Of a stretch of 64,000 nt of DNA, positions 1 to 7,336 are shown in pieces; the first letter of the stretch is position 1, and each line of letters begins with the position of its first letter. The position numbers and the translations under genes were made by a program. Below the pieces are notes generated by a model. It saw only the letters and a list, made by a program, of their open reading frames with translations, ran no database searches and was not told where the DNA came from. The DNA lies in the NCBI RefSeq assembly GCF_041435015.1, contig NZ_CP107989.1, positions 1,612,001 to 1,676,000 on the forward strand, given 5' to 3'. Source of the stretch: Streptomyces canus (lineage in GTDB: Bacteria; Actinomycetota; Actinomycetes; Streptomycetales; Streptomycetaceae).

Positions 1-737
1 GGGTCCGTGAGTTTGTAGCCGACGCCGAAGACGGTGATGAGACGGGCCGGCCGTCGTGGGGCGCGCTCGATCTTCTTGCGCAGGTTCATGACGTGCACGT
101 CGACGGTCCGGCCGCTGATGTACTTGTCGAAGCCGTGCAGCTCGTCCAGGAGCCGCGCCCTGGTGAAGACCCGGCCGGGCTCGGCCGCCATCGCCGCGAG
201 GATACGGAACTCACCGGGTGTGCACTCGACGGGCGTCCCGGCGACCGACACCTCGTGCCGCGAGGGATCGACCCTGAGCGCGCCGACCGTCAACGCCTCG
301 TCGTCCGGGGCCGCTTCGGGCTCCGTCGAGGCGGGAGCGGGTACGGTCGCCGGAGCCGGGTCGGGGCCGTGCCGGTTGCGGCGCAGCAACGTCCGTACCC
401 GAGCGGTGAGTTCACGCGGGCTGAACGGCTTGGTCATGTAGTCGTCGGCGCCGAGGTCGAGGCCGAGCAGCAGATCGTCCTCGGTGCTGCGGGCCGTCAG
501 CATCAGCACCGGCACCTCCCGGCGTTCGGCGCGCAGGATCCGTACGACGTCCAGGCCGTCGGCTCCGGGCATCATCACGTCGAGGACGACCAGGTCGGGT
601 TCCTGGTGCCGGACCGTCTCGAGAGCCGTCCGGCCGTCCTCGACGACCGTGACGGCGTGGCCCTCGTGCTCCAGGTAGCGGCGCACCAGTTCGGCCTGCT
701 TCGCGTCGTCTTCGGCGACCACAATGTTTGCGCACAC
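1..737 (-). CDS. OmpR-family response regulator, C-terminus cut by window edge
   Basis: A two-component DNA-binding regulator, incomplete because the frame runs off the left edge. The N-terminal receiver domain shows the acidic pair (VVAEDD), the phospho-acceptor Asp in LVVLDVMMPG, the switch Thr in MLTARS and the conserved Lys in MTKPFSPREL. A Pro/Ala/Glu-rich linker follows, then a winged helix with TPGEF, the recognition-helix stretch GRTVDVHVMNLRKK and the GVGYKL hairpin. Start: I chose the GTG at 737; an in-frame GTG at 758 is also possible and neither has a good ribosome binding site. The cognate kinase is probably just outside the window, downstream. The linker is longer than usual for this family. 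Confidence 0.9.
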   Translation of the reverse strand, partial: MCANIVVAEDDAKQAELVRRYLEHEGHAVTVVEDGRTALETVRHQEPDLVVLDVMMPGADGLDVVRILRAERREVPVLMLTARSTEDDLLLGLDLGADDYMTKPFSPRELTARVRTLLRRNRHGPDPAPATVPAPASTEPEAAPDDEALTVGALRVDPSRHEVSVAGTPVECTPGEFRILAAMAAEPGRVFTRARLLDELHGFDKYISGRTVDVHVMNLRKKIERAPRRPARLITVFGVGYKLTD

Positions 738-783
738 GCCGCAGATCGTAGCGACCACTGGCGCCGGGAGGTCGGAAGTGCCC

Positions 784-1362
784 TTACCGTGAGGGCGGTT
801 CGGTGGTGGACAGGCGAGGGTGCAGGGCCGCCGTCGAGCGTCCCGTGAGGTCGAGGAGCAGCTCGGCGAAGAGGGCGTCGCCCCAGCCGAACCAGGGGCG
901 GGTGAAGGTCGCGGGGTCGGCCAGGGACAAACTCGCGGCAACGGCGTTGACCAGCGCACCATTTACGCGTTGCACGCCTCCATCACCCAGGCGGCTGCGC
1001 AAAAGGTCCCGGATGACGTCGTGCAGGCGGACGCGCCCGCCACGGGCCGAGTCCAGCTCCAGAAGGGACAGACCTCCAAGCGCGGAACAGAGGTCTCTGG
1101 ACTGATACGCGGCGAGCTTCTCCAGGCAGCGCGGCGACAGACGGCACCGTGATCCGCTCGGCCCGCGCGATACCAGGGCCTCGATCCCGCCGTCCCGCCA
1201 CAGCTGGTGCCACTGGTAGGCCGACTTCCGGCTCACTCGGAGGCGCTGGGCGACCTCCGGCGGCTTGATCTTCTGCTCGAACAGCACGGCCGCCTGCCGC
1301 CTTACGGCCTCCCGACGCTGCCGTCCCGCAGCGGTCAGCCCGCCCCCATCCGCATATCGCAC
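784..1362 (-). pseudogene. Chimeric relic: IS630-type transposase N-terminus fused to NB-ARC regulator fragment
   Basis: One continuous frame joins two unrelated fragments. From the GTG at 1362 to about 1105 it reads as the helix-turn-helix N-terminus of an IS630-family transposase (RYADGGGLTA, then PPEVAQRLRVSRKSAYQW). The DDE catalytic domain is missing. From about 1100 to 784 it changes to a fragment like NB-ARC/AfsR-type regulators (GLSLLELDSARGG, RLHDVIRDLLR), without the P-loop. Sequence upstream of the GTG (about 1363-1440) may be the outer end of the element, but no matching inverted repeat is visible on the other side. I read this as an insertion followed by deletion. Expression is unlikely. 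Confidence 0.7.
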
Positions 1363-1484
1363 ACAGCACGAAATACAGCCCGCACCCCTGGCCCAACAGG
1401 CACATCGCCAAAGATCACCCTGACGAGCCGAAGTCAGTAACGACGGAGGGGCGAGAACCGACCAGCCCGGGCACCGCGCACGGC

Positions 1485-2303
1485 TCAAGCCACCGAAGCG
1501 ATCCGCGTCTTGATGTCGTCCGGCGACAGCACACCCTTGGCCGTCACATGGTCCCCGGAGGACTCCCCCCGCAGCCGGCGCCCGATCCACGGCACCAGAT
1601 ACTCCCGAGCCCAGTGGACGTCGTCCCGTCGCACGTCCAGCGGACCGCGCGGCGGAAGCGGCGGCCACGGCTGGTCCGGGTCGGCCGGGACCTCAAGGCC
1701 GAGGACCTGGCCCGCGCGGAGCGCCACACGCGTGTGCCCCTCCGGGGAGAGGTGCAGCCGGTCGCCGTCCCAGGCCCGCCGGTCCTGAATGGTCTTCAGG
1801 GACCACAGGTCGAGCACCGGACATCCGTAGCGGTCGGCGACGGCCCGCACATGTCCGTTGTACGTGGCGATCTTGCCGCGCAGATGCTTGAGTACGGGAA
1901 CGCCACGTGTGTCGAAGCCGGTCGTCACCATGACCCTGCCGCACGCCTCGGTGAGCCGGGAGATCGCCCGCTCGAAGCGCTCGGCGACCTCGTCGGGGTC
2001 GGTACCGGGACGGATGATGTCGTTGCCGCCGGCGCAGAACGACACCAGGTCCGGTGCCAGTTCGACGGCCTGCGGAAGCTGATCCTCGACGATCTGGTCG
2101 AGCAGCTTCCCGCGTACGGCGAGATTGCTGTACCTGAAGTCGCCCTCGGGCCGCCGGTCCGCGAGAAGTACCGCGAACCGGTCGGCCCAGCCGACGAACG
2201 CCCCGTCGGGGCCGGGGTCGCCGACGCCCTCGGTGAAGCTGTCCCCCACCGCCACGTACGACCCGATCACTGAACTGCTGTCATTCTTCGAATCGTCTGC
2301 CAC
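1485..2303 (-). CDS. SGNH/GDSL hydrolase
   Basis: A 272-aa esterase/lipase-type hydrolase of the SGNH superfamily. Block I is VAVGDSFTEGVGD with the catalytic Ser at residue 22, block III is CAGGNDI with the oxyanion Asn, and block V is DRLHLSPEGH, which supplies the Asp/His of the triad. There is no signal peptide, so it is probably cytoplasmic. The C-terminal 60 residues (from PWPPLPPRGPL) form the extra tail common in the streptomycete members. The chosen start is GTG at 2303 (VADDSKND); the ribosome binding site is weak. It stands alone, with the NB-ARC/IS relic downstream. The substrate cannot be inferred. Confidence 0.88.
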   Translation of the reverse strand: MADDSKNDSSSVIGSYVAVGDSFTEGVGDPGPDGAFVGWADRFAVLLADRRPEGDFRYSNLAVRGKLLDQIVEDQLPQAVELAPDLVSFCAGGNDIIRPGTDPDEVAERFERAISRLTEACGRVMVTTGFDTRGVPVLKHLRGKIATYNGHVRAVADRYGCPVLDLWSLKTIQDRRAWDGDRLHLSPEGHTRVALRAGQVLGLEVPADPDQPWPPLPPRGPLDVRRDDVHWAREYLVPWIGRRLRGESSGDHVTAKGVLSPDDIKTRIASVA

Positions 2304-2412
2304 AGCCGTTCATGATTCACCTTCGAATGTGACCTACGCGACCGTAGGAAGGGCTTGACGGGCGGTGAGATAAGCCACTCCTAAAGTGTTCGCCAAACGA
2401 GGAATAGGTCTC

Positions 2413-3132
2413 TCATCGGGAATGTTGACGCTGCGACCGCCACACCCTGAAGTCGCTGATCCGGAAGTGGCTCCAGGTGGTGCGGAACGCGAAGTGCCCC
2501 TTCGTGTAAGGCTCCCGGTCGCTGTAGTCGAAGACGAGCCGCCCGTTGTCCCACCACTGCACCTTGGAGCCGTCGGAGACGATCCGCACCCGGTTCGGCT
2601 CGTTCGCGACGAGCAGCGGCTCGGTGTAGTCGTAGATCAGCGGCCGCACACCGGACTCCCCGACGTATCGGCGCAGCCGTGTCGTGGTGTTGCAGTTGGC
2701 GCCGTAGCCCGAGTAGTACGTCTTCAGGTAGTCGTACTCCGCGAGCGCCCCGCCCCGTCGGGTGGCGAAGAGGTCGTCGGGAGACCGGACGTCGACCGCG
2801 TTCCAGAAGTTGTTCAGGTCGGACACCCGGTCGTTGGCTCCGCCCTCGGAGACAGGCGTGGCGGTGTACTCCAGGACGTACGGTCCTTCGAGCGGCTGCC
2901 TGAACCAGATCGTCGCGCCGGCGGGCACGTCGACCTCCAGCACTCCGCGCTGCGCGGTGACCGTGCCGCCCTGCTCCAGTTCGACGGCCCAGCGGCCGAG
3001 GCCGTGGCGGAAGTCGTCGTGGGCGATGAGGCGACGGTGGTGGGGCGACGCGCTCGCACCGGCTGCGGGGGCGAGGGCGGCCAGGGCGGAACCGGCGACG
3101 AGGGATCCGAAGGCTCTACGCGTGGTCGTCAT
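2413..3132 (-). CDS. Secreted DUF6250-domain protein (Tat signal)
   Basis: A 239-aa exported protein. It begins with a twin-arginine leader (MTTTRRAFGSLVAGSALAAL, ending near ASAS), so Tat export is likely. The mature part matches the DUF6250 family, a beta-sandwich found in secreted and glycan-active proteins: DDFRHGLGRWAVE, NDRVSDLNNFWNAVD, SPDDLF, NTTTRLRRY, PYTKGHFAFRT. No catalytic residues are recognised. Start: ATG at 3132 is preceded by a clear AAGGAG; the longer reading frame upstream is not coding. A glycan-binding or lyase-like role is inference from family context and from the neighbouring alpha-galactosidase. Confidence 0.85.
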   Translation of the reverse strand: MTTTRRAFGSLVAGSALAALAPAAGASASPHHRRLIAHDDFRHGLGRWAVELEQGGTVTAQRGVLEVDVPAGATIWFRQPLEGPYVLEYTATPVSEGGANDRVSDLNNFWNAVDVRSPDDLFATRRGGALAEYDYLKTYYSGYGANCNTTTRLRRYVGESGVRPLIYDYTEPLLVANEPNRVRIVSDGSKVQWWDNGRLVFDYSDREPYTKGHFAFRTTWSHFRISDFRVWRSQRQHSR

Positions 3133-3296
3133 GGGAGACGGCTCCTTCCGGGAGCCCGGGCACACGAAGAGTCTGTGCGCCCAGGCGGCAGCTGGTGTAC
3201 GTGGATTGCGGCGAGCAGCGCACGGTCCGGGCGACTCGGTGATGTGGTCGGCGGGCGCGGAGACGAACCCGCTCAGCGGGGCGGCCCTGGCGTGCA

Positions 3297-3451
3297 TCAG
3301 TGCCGGCCTCCGGGAAGGGCCACGATCCGGTCCGCCACCTTGCGGTGCCCTGGGCGCCCGGATGGACGGTGCCGTTGAAGTCTCCTGGCGCCGCGTCGAG
3401 CCCGCCCGTTGCCGGCCCGGATCGCCCTCCGCCGCCCGAAGCTCTCAACAC
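3297..3451 (-). pseudogene. Possible frameshifted C-terminal remnant of an SGNH hydrolase
   Basis: Two overlapping minus-strand frames together read like the last block of an SGNH hydrolase. One gives DFNGTVHPGAQG (about 3347-3384). The next frame continues with HRKVADRIVAL and stops at 3297. Joining them needs a frame shift near 3350. The pattern Asp-x-x-x-x-x-His-Pro-x-x-x-Gly-His fits the block V Asp/His of SGNH enzymes. No upstream blocks are recognisable, so this would be a heavily deleted copy. The evidence is short and could be coincidence. Confidence 0.35.
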
Positions 3452-3470
3452 AGCGACCTCCGAAAGCCCC

Positions 3471-3484
3471 AGAAAGCGCTTGCA
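3471..3484. promoter_or_regulatory. LacI-type operator-like palindrome
   Basis: The sequence AGAAAGCGCTTGCA is close to the GAAAGCGCTTTC consensus of LacI/CcpA-type sugar regulators, with one mismatched pair around the central GCGC. It lies about 340 bp upstream of the DUF6250 start and inside a gene-poor stretch that also holds the possible SGNH remnant. It may have controlled the lost gene. This is a motif match only. Confidence 0.25.
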
Positions 3485-3597
3485 CCACCACGGAGTTCAC
3501 TCTGTCCCCACCCTCCCCCGCCTGTCGACGCCCTGAGCACGTCTGCCACAAGAACGCAATGAAATGATCATGAAGGCGCAGAGCCGCTCAGCGGGAA

Positions 3598-3639
3598 CAC
3601 CGAAGGCCGGACCCGGGGATCGGGGTCCGGCCTTCGGTG
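3598..3639 (-). terminator. Hairpin terminator of the M23 peptidase gene
   Basis: A perfect 17-bp inverted repeat (3598-3614 and 3623-3639) with an 8-nt loop lies 16 nt beyond the stop codon of the M23 peptidase. It has no strong U-tract, which is usual for Streptomyces terminators. It separates the peptidase from the region upstream of the DUF6250 gene. Confidence 0.8.
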
Positions 3640-3655
3640 GCACAGGGGGGCGTTG

Positions 3656-4582
3656 TCAGCCGACGGCGACGCCCTTCGAGCGGAGGTAGGCGACCGGGTC
3701 CACGTCGGAGCCGTAGTCCGGCGTGGTGCGGATCTCGAAGTGCAGGTGCGGGCCGGTGACATTGCCGGTCGCACCGGAGAGGCCGATCTGCTGGCCCTCG
3801 GTCACGGTCTGACCGGCCGAGACGGAGAGCTGGGACAGGTGGGCGTACTGCGCGTAGTAGCCGTCGTTGAGCTTGATGACGACCTGGTTGCCGTAGGCGC
3901 CGCCCCAGCCCGCGGAGACGACCGTGCCCGCGGCCACGGCCTTCAGCGAGGTGCCGGTCGGGACGACGAAGTCGACGCCGGTGTGGTAGCCGCTGGACCA
4001 CATGCTGCCCGCCACGCGGTAACCGGTGCCGATGGTGGCACCGGTGACCGGCAGGGTGTAACCGCTGGAGCTGGTGGTGGCGGAGCTCTGGGTGGCGGCC
4101 GTCGAATTCGCGGACGACTTCGACTCCGTCTTCTTCGCCTTCGAGGAGGACGAGGAAGCGGAGGACTCGGTCTTCGTCGTGCCCGTCCTGGCCTTCTTGC
4201 CGATCGAGAGCTTCAGACCGGGGTGGATCAGTGACGGGTCGTCGCCGATGGCAGAACGGTTGTCGGCGTACAGCTTCTTCCAGCCACCGCTGACGTTCTG
4301 CTCATCGGCGATCTTCGAGAGATAGTCGCCGACGCGCACCGAATAGGTGCGCACCGTCGAGGTCTTCGCGGCGTTCTTCTTCGCGGCCGTCTTTTCGGCG
4401 GACTTCTGCGTGACAGGAAGCGACTGAACGGCCTTTTCCGACACGGACTGAGAGGTGGCGGCGTGCGCGCCGGTGGCCCCCATGAGCGGGAGGGCGAGAG
4501 CGGCGCCTCCGGTTCCGGCGACGGCTATCGAGCGGACGAAGCGCTGGGACTTCGGACGGCGGTGCTTACCCTTCGCGGGCAT
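3656..4582 (-). CDS. Secreted LysM/M23 peptidoglycan endopeptidase
   Basis: A 308-aa cell-wall hydrolase. A basic N-terminus (MPAKGKHRRPKSQRF) and hydrophobic core ending in HAATSQ form the signal peptide (about 1-42). One LysM domain follows (about residues 75-125, VRVGDYLSKIADEQNV). Next comes a Ser/Thr/Lys-rich linker, then a C-terminal M23 (lysostaphin-type) domain with the zinc ligands in YHTGVDFVVP and HLHFEI. It should cleave peptidoglycan cross-bridges outside the cell. The ATG at 4582 has AGAGGA upstream. The 5' leader carries a c-di-AMP riboswitch, so expression is probably switched off when c-di-AMP is high, as described for related wall hydrolases. A strong hairpin follows the gene. 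Confidence 0.95.
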   Translation of the reverse strand: MPAKGKHRRPKSQRFVRSIAVAGTGGAALALPLMGATGAHAATSQSVSEKAVQSLPVTQKSAEKTAAKKNAAKTSTVRTYSVRVGDYLSKIADEQNVSGGWKKLYADNRSAIGDDPSLIHPGLKLSIGKKARTGTTKTESSASSSSSKAKKTESKSSANSTAATQSSATTSSSGYTLPVTGATIGTGYRVAGSMWSSGYHTGVDFVVPTGTSLKAVAAGTVVSAGWGGAYGNQVVIKLNDGYYAQYAHLSQLSVSAGQTVTEGQQIGLSGATGNVTGPHLHFEIRTTPDYGSDVDPVAYLRSKGVAVG

Positions 4583-4599
4583 GGTGAATTCCTCTCCGG

Positions 4600-4763
4600 C
4601 GCCTGCGAGGTGAGCTGTCGGGTGCGGGCTGGAGATGCCCGGCCGCGTCGAGACGCGACTTAACCCCAAGCCGTTCCGGAGACCGGAACAGGCGGAACTA
4701 CCTGTGGGTCCCCCGCTCCTGCCGTGCACGGGTGAGTGAGTGAGCGGAATCCGTTCGGCGGCA
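4600..4763 (-). ncRNA. ydaO-yuaA c-di-AMP riboswitch
   Basis: On the minus strand this leader carries conserved blocks of the ydaO-yuaA class: GGGGGACCCA near its 5' half, GGGGTTAAGTCGCG, then GACGCGGCCGGGCATC, and AGCCCGCACCCGACAGCTCA before the final stem. The arrangement closely matches leaders of rpfA and M23 wall-hydrolase genes of other streptomycetes (from memory). The element ends about 18 nt before the M23 peptidase ATG, so it could act on both transcription and translation. Boundaries are approximate. Confidence 0.88.
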
Positions 4764-5053
4764 GGATTGGGCGTCCGACCGGATCGGTGGCGAACGTAAG
4801 CGAACAAGACGCAAAGGGACAAGTGAGAGGTTCCCTGCGTATGCGTTCCTGTTGATCGCTTAAGAGAATTACCGGTCACCCTGCGTGAATCGGACGCCCG
4901 TTACCCGGCCCGAATCCCTTGGAAAAACCTGCGAATTACGTGAACATGACGGGCGACACACCGTCACGGATATGACGCTCCTCACGTCACGAATTCACAG
5001 GAACCCTGACTCCGGAAGGAATTGGAAGGAAGCTATTAATTCGGACAGAAGCC
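4764..5053. other. Intergenic, promoter of riboswitch-controlled gene; no gene seen
   Basis: This stretch lies between the riboswitch and the 3' end of the alpha-galactosidase gene. It must hold the promoter of the M23 transcript. A short plus-strand frame (4885-5076) overlaps the alpha-galactosidase end, has no ribosome binding site and is unlike any known family. I see no clear terminator and no RNA gene here. Confidence 0.5.
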
Positions 5054-7129
5054 CTAGATGCGTCGCAGTCGGATAACCGTCGCATCGAGGTCACCGCGCA
5101 AACCGGTACGAAGTCCGTGATGCAGCAGTACGGCCCCTCGGTGCACTTCGCCCGTTTCGGGGCATTCATACGACGCTGTCGGGTCGAGTCCGCGCAGCCG
5201 CAGCGCCGGGACGGGCTCGCCGTACTGCTGCGCCTGGAGCCAGGCGAGGACGACGGTCTCGTCTCCGAGGGCGTACTGCACCGCGCTCAGCCCGCCCCGC
5301 GGAGGCCGCAGCCGGTAGAGGTCGCCGCGCTGCACCAAGGGCCGGATCTCCTTGTAGAGAGCCACCCACCGTCCGGCCTCGGCGAGCTCCTCCTCGGTCC
5401 ACTCCGCGAGGTCCCCGCCGACCCCGAGCACCCCGGCCATCGCACTCACGAACCGGAACCGCAGCGAGCTCACCCGGTCGTTGAGCTGGGTGTTGGGGCT
5501 GTCGGTGACCCAGGCGGCCATCACGCGCGCGGGGTGGATCTGGCTGAAGCCGTACTGAATGGCCAGGCGGTCGAGCGGGTCGGTGTTGTCCGAGGTCCAC
5601 ACCTGGTCGGTGCGGCTGAGCACCCCGAGGTCGATCCGGCCGCCGCCACCCGAGCAGGACTCGAAGGCGACGCCCGGGTGAGCTTCCCGCAAGCGGTCCA
5701 AAAGGGCATAGAAGCCGTGTACATGGTCGACCCACAGACGCTGCGGATAGGGGTCACCGGGCCAGCCCGCGTCCGTGAAGCAGCGGTTGAAGTCCCACTT
5801 CACATAGTCGATCGGGGCCGAGGAGAGCAGGGTGTCGAGCTGCCCCCACAGGTACTCCTGGACGTCCTCGCGCGCGAGGTTCAGCACGAGCTGATTGCGG
5901 AACTCCGTCCGCTTTCGTCCCGCTTGGTACTGCACCCAGTCCGGGTGGGCACGGTAGAGCTCGCTGTCCGGGTTGATCATCTCCGGCTCGACCCAGATGC
6001 CGAACTGCATGCCGAGCCCGTGCACGTGCTCAGCGAGCGGCTTGAGTCCGTTCGGGAAGCGGTCGGGGTTGGGCGCCCAGTCGCCGAGCCCGGACCGGTC
6101 GCTGGTGCGGGCACCGAACCAGCCGTCGTCGACCACGAACAGCTCGACGCCCATCTCCGCGGCCCGCCGGGCGAGGGTGCCCTGCTGCTCCTCGGAGATG
6201 TCGAAGTTCGTGGCCTCCCAGGAGTTGAACAGCACGGGACGGTCCTCGTCCGCGCCCGGGATGACGTACGCCCGCTGGTAGGCGTGCCAGGCACGGCTCG
6301 CCCCGCCGAACCCGCTGTCGCTCCAGAGACCGGCGAAGACAGGGGTCGTGAACGACTCCCCGGCCGCCAGCCGGAGCAGACCCGAGTCGTCGTATCCGGC
6401 GCCCCCGGTGATCTGAACGCGCGCGTCGGGCAGTTGCGCGACGGCGATCCGCCAGGACCCCGACCAGCCGAGGGCGACACCGTAGACCTCGCCGCGCTCC
6501 TCGGTGGCGTCGGTGTCGAGGGCGACCCAGGGCAGGTGCTGGTGCCCGGTGTGGCCGCGGCGGCTGCCGATGACCTTCTCGCCGTAGGTGAGGGGGGTCT
6601 GCGTGAGCAGGGACTCGGCGGCCCAGCGGCCGTGCAGCTGGGAGAGCCGCCAGCCGTCCTCGCGGTCGGGCAGGGTCCAGGTGGCGGAGTCGGCGCGCAG
6701 CAGCTCGACGGGTGCCGGGTCCTGGTTGTCCAGGGTCACCCAGCGCTCCAGGACGTCGTGGCGCATCCGGTAGTGCAGCGTGACGGTCAGCCCGCCGTCG
6801 CGGAACCGCAGCCGCAGTTCGTCGCCCTCGGTGTCGTACGCCTCGAAGCTCCACTCGGTGCCGCGCCGCTCGTCGGTGCGCACGGACAGGGCCGGGCGTG
6901 TGAAGCGGGGGCCGCCCTCGACGGGGTACTCCTCGCGTCCGTCGAGCGGGGCCTCGAAGGGCCGGTAATCGGGCAGCGGGCTCACCGCGAGGGCCTCGGC
7001 GTCGGCGAGGGCGATCCGCGGGCCCCAGTGCAGGTGCAGCAGCTCGTCCTCGGCGGTGAGGTGCAGGGCGTAACTGCTGGTCGGCCCGGACAGAATCCAT
7101 GTACGGCCGTTCTCGGCGATCTCCAGCAT
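5054..7129 (-). CDS. Alpha-galactosidase, glycoside hydrolase family 36
   Basis: A 691-aa cytoplasmic enzyme predicted to hydrolyse terminal alpha-galactosides such as melibiose and raffinose-type sugars. The N-terminal beta-sandwich (about 1-285) precedes the TIM barrel, which shows VVDDGWFG, FGIWVEPEMINPDS, the nucleophile Asp446 in YVKWDFNR and the acid/base Asp514 in WTSDNTDPLD. These are hallmark GH36 motifs; SCSGGGGRIDLG is also conserved. The C-terminal beta domain is complete. Start: ATG at 7129 with GAGGGA; a longer frame upstream lacks a site. No signal peptide is present. Repeats just upstream (7151-7180) are a likely sugar-regulator operator. It is divergent from the tyrosine phosphatase. 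Confidence 0.95.
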   Translation of the reverse strand: MLEIAENGRTWILSGPTSSYALHLTAEDELLHLHWGPRIALADAEALAVSPLPDYRPFEAPLDGREEYPVEGGPRFTRPALSVRTDERRGTEWSFEAYDTEGDELRLRFRDGGLTVTLHYRMRHDVLERWVTLDNQDPAPVELLRADSATWTLPDREDGWRLSQLHGRWAAESLLTQTPLTYGEKVIGSRRGHTGHQHLPWVALDTDATEERGEVYGVALGWSGSWRIAVAQLPDARVQITGGAGYDDSGLLRLAAGESFTTPVFAGLWSDSGFGGASRAWHAYQRAYVIPGADEDRPVLFNSWEATNFDISEEQQGTLARRAAEMGVELFVVDDGWFGARTSDRSGLGDWAPNPDRFPNGLKPLAEHVHGLGMQFGIWVEPEMINPDSELYRAHPDWVQYQAGRKRTEFRNQLVLNLAREDVQEYLWGQLDTLLSSAPIDYVKWDFNRCFTDAGWPGDPYPQRLWVDHVHGFYALLDRLREAHPGVAFESCSGGGGRIDLGVLSRTDQVWTSDNTDPLDRLAIQYGFSQIHPARVMAAWVTDSPNTQLNDRVSSLRFRFVSAMAGVLGVGGDLAEWTEEELAEAGRWVALYKEIRPLVQRGDLYRLRPPRGGLSAVQYALGDETVVLAWLQAQQYGEPVPALRLRGLDPTASYECPETGEVHRGAVLLHHGLRTGLRGDLDATVIRLRRI

Positions 7130-7150
7130 CGTGCTTCCCTCACAGATTCG

Positions 7151-7180
7151 AACAGGTGCCAACAGGTGCACTCAGGCACC
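7151..7180. promoter_or_regulatory. Repeat-based operator candidate upstream of alpha-galactosidase
   Basis: AACAGGTGCC and AACAGGTGCA stand as a tandem 10-bp repeat at 7151-7170. GGTGCC (7155-7160) and GGCACC (7175-7180) form an inverted pair around them. The block is 22-51 bp before the alpha-galactosidase ATG, where a repressor site would overlap the promoter or leader. The regulator is unknown and no regulator gene is adjacent. Confidence 0.4.
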
Positions 7181-7217
7181 AACATCATCAATGGCCACCC
7201 GCCCCGGCTGCAACGGC

Positions 7218-7258
7218 TGTGGACAAGTCATTGCCGGCCCTGTGGACAACTCATTGCC
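7218..7258. promoter_or_regulatory. Two DnaA-box-like sites in an 18-bp direct repeat
   Basis: An 18-bp sequence beginning TGTGGACAA is present twice, at 7218-7235 and 7241-7258, with one mismatch and a period of 23 bp. TGTGGACAA is the reverse complement of TTGTCCACA, the consensus DnaA box of Streptomyces oriC. Both boxes have the same orientation. They lie in the divergent promoter region, about 80-120 bp before the phosphatase start. Binding by DnaA is inferred from the match only. Confidence 0.45.
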
Positions 7259-7336
7259 CCAGGAACCCATGTCGTATGGTCGAGAGCGTGCCCGTCGACG
7301 AGCAGCGCCGACGGTGCCCGGCTGGGAGGAGCCCCC

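Noticed and set aside
4885..5076. Small plus-strand frame of 63 codons between the M23 and alpha-galactosidase genes
   Set aside because: No ribosome binding site, overlap with the alpha-galactosidase 3' end and no resemblance to any family.
5117..7336. Long plus-strand extension (740 codons) upstream of the tyrosine phosphatase start
   Set aside because: It is antisense to the alpha-galactosidase gene and the phosphatase has a good start and ribosome binding site at 7337.
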